Of a stretch of 46,623 bases of DNA, positions 15,538-20,803 are shown one piece after another (within the stretch, counting starts at the first letter, position 1; every line of letters starts with the position of its first letter). The notes beneath the pieces were generated by a model. That model ran no database searches and had not been told where the DNA came from. It saw only the letters and a program-made list of their open reading frames with translations. The stretch is from a virus, in the IMG/VR virus record IMGVR_UViG_3300005617_000014, positions 1 through 46,623 of that record. One strand, given 5' to 3'. A program made the position numbers and the translations under genes.

Positions 15538-15604
15538 TTGATGATTACTCGAATGTGCAATCTGAAAGGCTTGCACATTCTGTGAAATTATCAATTAGGA
15601 AGGT
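15531..15604 (+). ncRNA. Structured intercistronic RNA element, copy 3
   Basis: Left box TAATTGATTGATGATT (15531-15546) with AATTATCAATTA (15586-15597). Inner hairpin GAATGTGCAA (15551-15560) with TTGCACATTC (15571-15580), ten perfect pairs. The ten-base loop can close further on GAAA. The 3' junction reads CTGTGAAATTATC. An AGGAAGG ribosome site follows. Confidence 0.8.
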
Positions 15605-15612
15605 GAACTAAA

Positions 15613-15774
15613 ATGGATATTGGTACTCTCGTTTACTACAAGACCTATGACTATACTCCTGATTTGACTATTGGAATTGTTACTGCTATCGACAATTGTA
15701 CAAAACTAATTACCGTTTTGTGGGCAGATGGTGTTGAGCTGACATACACTGCAATTGCACTAGTCAAAATTTGA
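15613..15774 (+). CDS. Small early protein, beta-barrel-like
   Basis: 53 residues: MDIGTLVYYKTYDYTPDLT, then GIVTAIDNCTKLITVLWADG. The pattern of short strands resembles a small SH3-like barrel, as seen in several tiny phage proteins (compare 19816-20061). It is flanked by RNA elements 3 and 4. Function unknown. Confidence 0.6.
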   Translation: MDIGTLVYYKTYDYTPDLTIGIVTAIDNCTKLITVLWADGVELTYTAIALVKI

Positions 15775-15839
15775 TGATTACTCGGGTTTGCAATTCGACC
15801 GGAATTGTAGGCCCTGTGAAGTTATCAATTAGAGAGGAT
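15767..15839 (+). ncRNA. Structured intercistronic RNA element, copy 4
   Basis: Left box AATTTGATGATTA (15768-15780) with GTTATCAATT (15821-15830), pairing around TTGAT/ATCAA. Inner hairpin GGGTTTGCAATTC (15784-15796) with GAATTGTAGGCCC (15802-15814), 13 pairs with three G-U and a GACCG loop. The 3' junction is CTGTGAAGTTATC. AGAGAGGATTGAA ribosome-site block follows, as in copy 5. Confidence 0.8.
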
Positions 15840-15846
15840 TGAAGCA

Positions 15847-16200
15847 ATGATTGTCTTCAGTGAATTGAAAAAAGGCGATGTTCTAGTTCATAATTCAGGC
15901 AGTATTAAAGGGGTTGTAACGGCACTTGTCAATTTCAATGCAGATGTATATTTGAAGAATGATAAGGGAGAGACTATTTGTATCACTCCTCGGTATTTCT
16001 CTTTTTGGACAAAGAGAACAGAAGAAGAATTGAAAGAAGAGAGAGAAAGTAGATTCGTCATCCTTGTCGATGATGACGGATATAAATGGTTTTATGCGCA
16101 AGATAGAGATGGTAGTGTTTGGCGCTGGGAACACTACTCTAAATGGCGTACCAGAGAAACACGTAAAGATTGGGTGCCTGTCCCTTGGATTGGTTACTAA
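15847..16200 (+). CDS. Hypothetical early protein, beta-rich
   Basis: 117 residues. The first half (FSELKKGDVLVHNSGS, then VYLKNDKGETICITPRYF) looks like a small beta barrel. A charged linker (RTEEELKEERESR) follows, then a Trp/Tyr-rich C-terminal segment (YKWFYAQDRDGSVWRWEHY). The first half resembles the shorter 15613-15774 protein in layout. It is preceded by RNA element 4. Function unknown. Confidence 0.65.
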   Translation: MIVFSELKKGDVLVHNSGSIKGVVTALVNFNADVYLKNDKGETICITPRYFSFWTKRTEEELKEERESRFVILVDDDGYKWFYAQDRDGSVWRWEHYSKWRTRETRKDWVPVPWIGY

Positions 16201-16212
16201 TGAATCCGTGAA

Positions 16213-16311
16213 ATGAGACAGTTCCTTTCTGTAGTCATTGACTTTGTCATTCCATATTTTGGTCCTACCTACCTGCTAATTGTAGTAGTACTTTCAGTGA
16301 TAGGAGAATGA
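16213..16311 (+). CDS. Tiny single-membrane-segment protein
   Basis: 32 residues with one long hydrophobic stretch (VIDFVIPYFGPTYLLIVVVL). It lies 12 bases after the upstream gene. The ribosome site is weak, and its stop overlaps the sequence leading to a second micro-ORF at 16313. Plausible small membrane peptide; real but uncertain. Confidence 0.45.
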   Translation: MRQFLSVVIDFVIPYFGPTYLLIVVVLSVIGE

Positions 16312-16312
16312 A

Positions 16313-16348
16313 ATGGATGAGAAACAAAAAGCTTGGCGTACCATCTAA
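16313..16348 (+). CDS. Micro-ORF directly before RNA element 5
   Basis: Eleven codons (MDEKQKAWRTI) preceded by AGGAG and ending in the TAA that begins element 5. All other copies of the element also start at the stop codon of a preceding gene. This may be a remnant of a longer gene or a leader peptide kept because the element needs a terminating ribosome. Confidence 0.35.
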   Translation: MDEKQKAWRTI

Positions 16349-16418
16349 TTGATGCAGTAACGGGAAGTGCAATTCTAAACGGCTTGCGCCTCCTGTGGCT
16401 ATCTCAATTAGAGAGGAT
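16345..16418 (+). ncRNA. Structured intercistronic RNA element, copy 5
   Basis: Outer stem CTAATTGA (16345-16352) with TCAATTAG (16404-16411), eight perfect pairs. Inner hairpin around GTGCAA (16367-16372) with TTGCGC (16384-16389), extended by GG/CC. CTGTGGC at 16393-16399 lies in the 3' junction. AGAGAGGATTGAA then leads into the ATG at 16423. Confidence 0.75.
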
Positions 16419-16422
16419 TGAA

Positions 16423-16590
16423 ATGAAGATTGCTATTCGAATTGTAGATGGAGCCACAGGGACAATGAGTTTGTTTGCTGTTGTGAGAAATCATCCAGCA
16501 ATAATCACTAAGTACTACAACATGGCTAGAGCTACATTTCCGCAATATTCGTCCAATTGGGTTTCTTTAAAGGAATGGAGTCTGAAGTGA
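16423..16590 (+). CDS. Small early hypothetical protein
   Basis: 55 residues (MKIAIRIVDGATGTMSLFA...). The ATG at 16423 follows the AGAGAGG ribosome site; the longer frame starting at 16333 runs through RNA element 5 and is rejected. It carries a GCCACAG copy at 16453. Short beta/alpha fold, no motif. It ends overlapping the next gene's GTG. Confidence 0.6.
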   Translation: MKIAIRIVDGATGTMSLFAVVRNHPAIITKYYNMARATFPQYSSNWVSLKEWSLK

Positions 16591-16787
16591 TAGCGCATTG
16601 GAATAGGGATAAAAACAATTATGATTTCAATTTTAGTCCTTCAGAATTAGGGTTTATTCGCTATGCTCTATATAAGGCACGCCTTGCTTCTTGTACAGAA
16701 AATGATCTAAAGGCTTATACAAAACTACTAGAAGATATGACGAATCTTAGTGAGCAAAATTCGACCGGAATTGATCTTGGAGAGTAA
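16587..16787 (+). CDS. Small early hypothetical protein
   Basis: 66 residues if translation begins at GTG 16587, which overlaps the upstream TGA as GTGA and has GGAG 6 bases upstream. An ATG at 16575 or 16557 in the same frame would lengthen it by 4 or 10 residues. Helical, polar (DLKAYTKLLEDMTNLSEQ). No family recognised. Confidence 0.55.
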   Translation: MIAHWNRDKNNYDFNFSPSELGFIRYALYKARLASCTENDLKAYTKLLEDMTNLSEQNSTGIDLGE

Positions 16788-16788
16788 A

Positions 16789-16908
16789 ATGCTTATATTC
16801 GCATTGTGGTGTACACAACAGAAGTTGTTAGACGATTTGTTTAAATCGTTGACTAAGCAGCAGCGCCGTGAATACCTTTATCGACAGAGGTGTTTTTTGA
16901 ACAACTAA
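16789..16908 (+). CDS. Small basic protein, last gene before terminator
   Basis: 39 residues with a hydrophobic start (MLIFALWC) and a basic C-terminal helix (KSLTKQQRREYLYRQR). GAGAG ribosome site 5 bases upstream. It ends 12 bases before the terminator stem. Function unknown. Confidence 0.5.
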   Translation: MLIFALWCTQQKLLDDLFKSLTKQQRREYLYRQRCFLNN

Positions 16909-16916
16909 ATAGGCAA

Positions 16917-16953
16917 AAAGAAAGGCCCGGGATTAATTTCCCGGGCCTTTCTT
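16917..16953. terminator. Bidirectional intrinsic terminator
   Basis: Perfect 12-bp stem AAAGGCCCGGGA/TCCCGGGCCTTT (16921-16932 and 16939-16950) with loop TTAATT. T-rich on the right (TTTCTTT) and A-rich on the left, so it works for both strands. It separates the rightward small-gene cluster from the converging gene at 16988-17818. Confidence 0.92.
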
Positions 16954-16987
16954 TGCGAAGGACTGCTTTTAAGGTACGTCCTAACCT

Positions 16988-17818
16988 TTACTTCTTAGTC
17001 AATACGTAGTGGAGACCGTTGTCGTCGAATTCCACAACTTCCTGCTTAGTTTCCTTAGACGAGTTACCAGCAGATTCCCAAGCCTTTCGCAAATCATCCG
17101 ACTTAGGAGCCTTACCTCGCTCATATCCAAAGACAGGCTTGGTAAGAGCAAGAGTAGCCTTGGTAAATCCATCCGCAGTAAGGATGTTGTTTCCATCCTT
17201 AAATACTTCAACCTTAACCCGATACTTAGGAGTGGAATTCTCATCCGTTCCAAAAGTACGAGCCTGTTCACGACCAACCGCAGGGAGAGGATTCTCGGTA
17301 AGGAAACTGTTAACAGCATCACTTGCTTTCTCATCGGAAGTCAACTTAGCAATAACGCCAAGCTGACTACCAATTTCGTTAGCAATCTTGCGCTTATCCT
17401 TAAGCGGGGCTTCCAATTCAGGATTACGATCAGCAGTTGCCGAAAGAGTAATACCCAATTCCCTGGAAGTCAGATCAAGAACAGCCTTTCGAGCCTTCAA
17501 TGCTTCAGCCTGAAGACTTTCCCAGGCGTCAACAGCCTTCTTAATTTCGGGCTTAACTTCTTCTGCATTCTCAGGAGATGCAAACTTACGTGCCCGATCC
17601 AAAACCTTTAGAGCGTTCCACTCAGAATCCTTTTCTGCGAGAACAGCCTTGTTGTATTCGAGAATCTCGTCTACGGTACCAAGATACCGCTTGCAAAAAT
17701 CTGCAAGAATAGAGTTTTCCGAAAGAACAACGGGAATCCTCTCATCTTCATTAGGCGTATTTTCAACAGCCTTAGAAGCAGTAGCCTTGGTAGCAGCAGT
17801 CTTTGCCGGTGCAGTCAT
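16988..17818 (-). CDS. Monocistronic minus-strand protein with biased codon use
   Basis: 276 residues from MTAPAKT, with a perfect AGGAGG-type site upstream. The N-terminus is Ala/Thr/Lys-rich and flexible. The middle is helical (AVDAWESLQAEALKARKAV). The C-terminal part has beta strands (PKYRVKVEVFKDG) then GYERGKAPKSDDLRKAWESAG, which faintly recalls the DNA-contacting tail of nucleoid-associated proteins. The gene is visibly richer in G+C and in C-ending codons than its neighbours, which suggests strong expression or recent acquisition. It has its own terminator and leader. An abundant early DNA- or host-binding protein is my best guess; family not recognised. Confidence 0.75.
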   Translation of the reverse strand: MTAPAKTAATKATASKAVENTPNEDERIPVVLSENSILADFCKRYLGTVDEILEYNKAVLAEKDSEWNALKVLDRARKFASPENAEEVKPEIKKAVDAWESLQAEALKARKAVLDLTSRELGITLSATADRNPELEAPLKDKRKIANEIGSQLGVIAKLTSDEKASDAVNSFLTENPLPAVGREQARTFGTDENSTPKYRVKVEVFKDGNNILTADGFTKATLALTKPVFGYERGKAPKSDDLRKAWESAGNSSKETKQEVVEFDDNGLHYVLTKK

Positions 17819-17862
17819 TTCTTTTCCTCCATACAGAAGTAATAAAAATGAACGACACAAAG

Positions 17863-17924
17863 ACTGTCTAAAAACCAGCTTTGTAAATTTCCAATTGTCA
17901 AATTTACAGCCGACCCTAGACAGT
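17863..17924 (-). promoter_or_regulatory. Nested inverted repeat in the leader of the minus-strand gene
   Basis: Outer pair ACTGTCTA/TAGACAGT (17863-17870 and 17917-17924). Inner pair TGTAAATTT/AAATTTACA (17882-17890 and 17900-17908) with a 9-base loop. All pairs are perfect. It could fold as a long leader hairpin 45-110 bases before the start codon, or bind a dimeric repressor. Confidence 0.6.
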
Positions 17925-18095
17925 GTTCGCCCGTTCGGTACCCCTCCAGTCTAGTCTCTGAACAGGGAAAACGGAAGTGATTTCGCTAGATGATCTCAGA
18001 AAAACTTATGTCGGGTATGTCCGTTTTTACCCATTTATCTTGAGATAATAAACTTGAACGATCGTTTAATTTATTTATAAATGGAAGGGGTCGAT

Positions 18096-18123
18096 TTGCG
18101 TATTCTTTTAAATGTGATATACT
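18096..18123 (+). promoter_or_regulatory. Sigma-70-type promoter for the second rightward operon
   Basis: TTGCGT (18096-18101), a 16-base spacer, then TATACT (18118-18123). Transcription would start near 18130, about 30 bases before the ATG at 18162, with GAGAGGA and GAGG ribosome-site sequence between. The best promoter match I found in the window. Confidence 0.65.
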
Positions 18124-18161
18124 TGAGTCACTTCCGCAGAGAGGCGAGAGGACCTGAATAA

Positions 18162-18440
18162 ATGACAGAGTTGACTAATTATTATATAAAATATGGAAGA
18201 GTACGACTAAGGGCTATCCGTAAGTTAAGAGATAAATATCCAGAAGAGCACAGACAGTTGTATATATCAAAAGTGAATGAGTTGAAAGAACGTTATCCAG
18301 AAGCTTCAAAGAAAAAATTAAAAAATATTTTTGGTCTTGCCTATAACACAGCTTCTAATCAACTTGCAAAAATACATGAAAAAGAATATCGCATCCTATA
18401 TCTTGAATTTAAATCTCAATTAAAGGATTGGCCACAGTGA
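18162..18440 (+). CDS. Basic helical early protein
   Basis: 92 residues, very rich in Lys, Arg and Tyr, entirely helical by inspection (VRLRAIRKLRDKYPEEHRQL). This composition fits a small nucleic-acid-binding protein. First gene after the promoter at 18096-18123. Its stop overlaps the next gene's GTG. No family recognised. Confidence 0.65.
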   Translation: MTELTNYYIKYGRVRLRAIRKLRDKYPEEHRQLYISKVNELKERYPEASKKKLKNIFGLAYNTASNQLAKIHEKEYRILYLEFKSQLKDWPQ

Positions 18441-18724
18441 AACCTCTTGTCTCTTCTGACATTACTAAAGCTAGAATTGCTAAATGGATTGAGCAAGCTA
18501 AACCTGTAAGTAAGAATCCCACATGGACAGAACGCCGACAGGCGATTGAGTTTGGAGGACATACATACCTAGTAAGTAATGGTCAGGTATTTCAATGTGC
18601 TCACTGTGGGCACTATGATCCCGAATGGTCTAGTACCGAAGTACTTCGGTGGTTTGAAGAGAACTTTGGTATTAAGCCTCATGAAATAGAAATCACCTGC
18701 TCTGTGGCGGTAGTCGAGAAATGA
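18437..18724 (+). CDS. Zinc-finger protein
   Basis: 95 residues from GTG 18437 (GTGA overlap with the previous stop, AAAGGA 9 bases upstream); the TTG at 18428 has no spacing for that site. CAHCGHYDPEWSS in the middle is a single zinc knuckle embedded in an alpha/beta domain (IEFGGHTYLVSNGQVFQ before it). Unknown function. Its beginning and its end each carry a GCCACAG motif copy (18431, 18712). Confidence 0.65.
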   Translation: MKPLVSSDITKARIAKWIEQAKPVSKNPTWTERRQAIEFGGHTYLVSNGQVFQCAHCGHYDPEWSSTEVLRWFEENFGIKPHEIEITCSVAVVEK

Positions 18725-18825
18725 GTAAACAGATAGAGTTTTGGTTAGGTGTAGTTCTTTTTGTTGCTGATGTATTCTTTTTCATTTTTTATGTTGTACC
18801 TCATATGCAGATTGGGACACCATGA
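18721..18825 (+). CDS. Tiny membrane protein
   Basis: 34 residues with one membrane segment (WLGVVLFVADVFFFIFYVV). ATGA overlaps at both ends (18721 and 18822) tie it to its neighbours and support translation. Function unknown. Confidence 0.6.
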   Translation: MSKQIEFWLGVVLFVADVFFFIFYVVPHMQIGTP

Positions 18826-19043
18826 CAGAGAAAATGTTTCAAGAAAAAGAAAAGCCTTGGCATATGGATATAGAACAAGATGCAGAACGAATGACTGAAA
18901 AGGATCCTGATTTTCAGATTAAAAAATACGAAGATGGTTGGGTTTGGCGTTGTTGGGAATGCGGTGCTTTGGGTACTGGCCTTTATTCTAAAGAAGCTGC
19001 TTATGGAGAGTATACTAGACATAAGTGTGATCCTGAAGCCTAA
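18822..19043 (+). CDS. Small zinc-finger protein
   Basis: 73 residues. WRCWECGALGTG and a later YTRHKCD give a C-x2-C ... H-x-C zinc site near the C-terminus. The N-terminal half is acidic and helical. Coupled to the preceding gene by an ATGA overlap. Unknown function. Confidence 0.65.
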   Translation: MTEKMFQEKEKPWHMDIEQDAERMTEKDPDFQIKKYEDGWVWRCWECGALGTGLYSKEAAYGEYTRHKCDPEA

Positions 19044-19066
19044 CTAGAATTGTTGGCCTTGAGGCT

Positions 19067-19261
19067 ATGAAAACTGGTGACGTACAGGTTAAATTGGCTG
19101 ATGTTATTTTTGAGGCTCGTGCAGGAGGTAAAGAAGTTACATTAAATGTAGGAGTTACTAATTTAGATATTGAGGATATTTATTTTTGCTCTATGTGTGA
19201 TCAGATTCACATTCAAATTAATCAACAACAATGTATTGCTTATATGAATAGGAGAGATTAA
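19067..19261 (+). CDS. Small protein with C-terminal CxxC
   Basis: 64 residues. Beta-rich first part (VQVKLADVIFEARAGGKEV), then YFCSMCDQIHIQIN. The ending 'IYxCSxCxxxH' is shared with the protein at 20609-20803 (IYSCSICNNLHTS), which suggests a small family of related zinc proteins in this phage. Its last base is shared with the next ATG. Confidence 0.6.
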   Translation: MKTGDVQVKLADVIFEARAGGKEVTLNVGVTNLDIEDIYFCSMCDQIHIQINQQQCIAYMNRRD

Positions 19262-19389
19262 TGGCACAAGTAACTTATTGTTTGAATCCTGACTGTGGTC
19301 ATGGACGTACTCAACATTCTCGAAATGGATGTACTAACTGTCCATGTACTGTTAAATACATGGATAAGGACATGTTTGCACCAAAGTAA
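19261..19389 (+). CDS. Very small zinc-ribbon protein
   Basis: 42 residues with five cysteines and two histidines: YCLNPDCGHG and GCTNCPC. A single zinc ribbon is likely. The start overlaps the upstream TAA (TAATG). Function unknown. Confidence 0.6.
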   Translation: MAQVTYCLNPDCGHGRTQHSRNGCTNCPCTVKYMDKDMFAPK

Positions 19390-19407
19390 TTAGCCACAGG
19401 AGGAAAG

Positions 19408-19560
19408 ATGTTTGCACTAGCTGCTGCAATTTTATTTCTACTCGCGGCTTTTGGTCTTAAATTTGATGCAGTAAATATTGTAGATCTAGGATTAGCTGCT
19501 ATTGCATTGCATCTTTTGGTAGGCAATTGGCCCTTTGGTTATTTTACACGTAATCCGTAA
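19408..19560 (+). CDS. Small two-segment membrane protein
   Basis: 50 residues with two hydrophobic helices (MFALAAAILFLLAAFGL and IVDLGLAAIALHLLVG). The ribosome site AGGAGGAAAG merges with a GCCACAG motif copy (19393-19399). Similar tiny membrane proteins recur in phage early regions; role unknown. Confidence 0.65.
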   Translation: MFALAAAILFLLAAFGLKFDAVNIVDLGLAAIALHLLVGNWPFGYFTRNP

Positions 19561-19589
19561 TACTTTCGGTCGAGCGCCAAGCCATGTTG

Positions 19590-19787
19590 TATAATAGCTA
19601 CACCATGGTTTGTGAGGGATTGTAGAGAATTGGTGGGAGTCTCTACATTTGAGAGGGTTGGTACAGAGAAACGCGGCAAAACAAATTTTCCGATAATTGT
19701 TTGTAAAGACTAATCCATGACGTGCTTCCCAGCATTGAGATTAGTTCTCCGGGGTTTCTTTTACAGGTTCGATTCCTGTGGCTCTCG
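19590..19787 (+). ncRNA. Candidate structured RNA with tRNA-like 3' end
   Basis: A 255-base gap (19561-19815) carries a TATAAT (19590-19595), then an 8-bp hairpin TGTAGAGA/TCTCTACA (19621-19628, 19640-19647), a 7-bp hairpin ACTAATC/GATTAGT (19709-19715, 19739-19745) and a canonical T-arm ACAGGTTCGATTCCTGT (19763-19779). GAGAG at 19651-19655 can pair with CTCTC at 19782-19786, closing a tRNA-like domain of about 137 bases. I could not fit a normal cloverleaf or a tmRNA tag frame. It could be a degenerate tRNA, a tmRNA-like RNA or an unrelated RNA. Confidence 0.45.
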
Positions 19788-19815
19788 CTTACAAAAATTA
19801 ACTAATGAGGTTACT

Positions 19816-20061
19816 ATGCTAAAAAATCCTAAACTTGGAGATTTAGTAGAAACAAGAAATCAAAATAAAATAGGTAGAATTATTGAAATTAATACTTATT
19901 GGGGATGGCTATTCGTTAAATTTACAGATGGGCATAGAAAAGAATATACGCTTAATAAAGGAAAATGTCAAGGATTAAGAAAACTGAACAGTGAAGAAAT
20001 TGCTGATTACTTTCTTAAACTAGAAAGTATGGGACTTACAGACTCTTGGAGTGAGCAATGA
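19816..20061 (+). CDS. Small SH3-barrel-like protein
   Basis: 81 residues from the ATG at 19816 with GAGG upstream; an earlier in-frame ATG runs through the RNA candidate. The sequence LGDLVETRNQNKIGRIIEI, then GWLFVKFTDGHRKEY, reads as a small beta barrel like those of ribosome- or DNA-associated small proteins. A short helical tail follows. Function unknown. Confidence 0.65.
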   Translation: MLKNPKLGDLVETRNQNKIGRIIEINTYWGWLFVKFTDGHRKEYTLNKGKCQGLRKLNSEEIADYFLKLESMGLTDSWSEQ

Positions 20062-20294
20062 GGGAATATCCAGGTGAATTAGTAGGCGGTCCTGATAATG
20101 GGAATGTAGTGAGGGCATCACAAGATAAAATTCCTGTTATTAGTACCACGGAAATGTGGTTAGATGGTTTAGGTGAAGAAAAAGCAGTTACCATTATTGA
20201 GGTTAAAGGTGTATACAAATGGCAAGCAGATAACTATTTCTTATGGGAAGAAGAAGCTTGCAATCTTTATACCAAAAAGGCAGAAGCTGCATAA
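20058..20294 (+). CDS. Hypothetical early protein
   Basis: 78 residues, overlapping the previous stop as ATGA. A possible beta-sandwich fragment (VISTTEMWLDGLGEEKAVT and VYKWQADNYFLW). The opening YPGELVGGPDNGNVV is a recognisable start of many small actinophage proteins of unknown role; I recall the pattern but no function. Confidence 0.65.
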   Translation: MREYPGELVGGPDNGNVVRASQDKIPVISTTEMWLDGLGEEKAVTIIEVKGVYKWQADNYFLWEEEACNLYTKKAEAA

Positions 20295-20303
20295 TTAAAT
20301 ACT

Positions 20304-20333
20304 GCTACTACTTACAGGAGTGGAAGTAGTAGC
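20304..20333 (+). promoter_or_regulatory. Hairpin directly upstream of tRNA-Leu
   Basis: Perfect 10-bp stem GCTACTACTT/AAGTAGTAGC (20304-20313 and 20324-20333) with a 10-base loop, ending 5 bases before the mature tRNA start. Likely an RNA processing signal for 5' maturation, or a weak pause site. No T-run. Confidence 0.6.
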
Positions 20334-20338
20334 ACAAA

Positions 20339-20419
20339 GCGGATATGGTGGAATGGCAGACACGGTTGACTTAAAATCAACTGCCGAAGGGCATACGGGT
20401 TCGAATCCCGTTATCCGCA
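20339..20419 (+). tRNA. tRNA-Leu (anticodon UAA)
   Basis: Complete class II cloverleaf. Acceptor GCGGATA/TATCCGC (20339-20345 and 20412-20418), D-arm with GGTGGAATGGCAGA, anticodon stem GTTGA/TCAAC with loop CTTAAAA (anticodon TAA), long variable arm TGCCGAAGGGCA and T-arm ACGGGTTCGAATCCCGT. The discriminator is A and CCA is not encoded. It reads UUA, a codon expected to be common in this AT-rich phage and rare in a GC-rich host. Confidence 0.95.
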
Positions 20420-20441
20420 CAAAATTTCGAGAGGGGCAATT

Positions 20442-20612
20442 ATGCAAACTGATAATAAACCTAAATTGGTAATAAAGAAGGGAGATGCAATTCAAGATAC
20501 AAGAATAAGTGTATGTACTGATTGTGGATGGGGTATTTTTCCAAGGCATATGTACAAGTGGTCTAATCGAGGATTGATACACGTTGACTGTACTCAAAGG
20601 ATTACTAAATGA
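20442..20612 (+). CDS. Small zinc-finger protein
   Basis: 56 residues. CTDCGWGIFPRHMYKW forms one zinc pair, and a later HVDC supplies further ligands. GAGGGG ribosome site 9 bases upstream. It overlaps the next gene as ATGA. Function unknown. Confidence 0.65.
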   Translation: MQTDNKPKLVIKKGDAIQDTRISVCTDCGWGIFPRHMYKWSNRGLIHVDCTQRITK

Positions 20613-20803
20613 AATTAAAGGTTTTACGTGAGCACTATCAAAGTACGAATAATCAAGTATGGAAACCTAAAAAGTCTTATAAAAATAGAGAGCAAATCAG
20701 ACAAGAATTAGGTTTTGATCCCCTTAACATTTATTCATGCAGCATTTGTAATAATCTGCATACTTCAACGTATCGAGATACGAACAGAAATTATCTAACA
20801 TGA
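20609..20803 (+). CDS. Small zinc protein related to 19067-19261
   Basis: 64 residues, basic N-terminus, then IYSCSICNNLHTSTY near the C-terminus, similar to IYFCSMCDQIHIQIN in 19067-19261. ATGA overlaps at both ends. It precedes the helicase gene and could be a cofactor, but nothing in the sequence proves it. Confidence 0.6.
   Translation: MKLKVLREHYQSTNNQVWKPKKSYKNREQIRQELGFDPLNIYSCSICNNLHTSTYRDTNRNYLT

Larger units (their letters stand above)
17819..18161. promoter_or_regulatory. Divergent promoter region
   Basis: 343 bases with no gene between the minus-strand gene 16988-17818 and the rightward operon starting at 18162. It holds the nested inverted repeat in the minus gene's leader (17863-17924), a 10-bp palindrome AACGATCGTT (18057-18066) and a promoter at 18096-18123. 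No clear -10 is visible for the leftward gene, although a TTGACA is present on that strand at 17901-17896. Confidence 0.65.

Noticed and set aside
17009-17611. Plus-strand ORF of 200 codons opposite 16988-17818
   Set aside because: Shadow of a well-supported minus-strand gene. No ribosome site, Ser/Arg/Leu-rich nonsense composition.
19763-19790. attP core of a tRNA-integrating prophage
   Set aside because: The T-arm-like sequence resembles the 3' end of a tRNA gene, but no integrase or excisionase is encoded anywhere in the complete genome.
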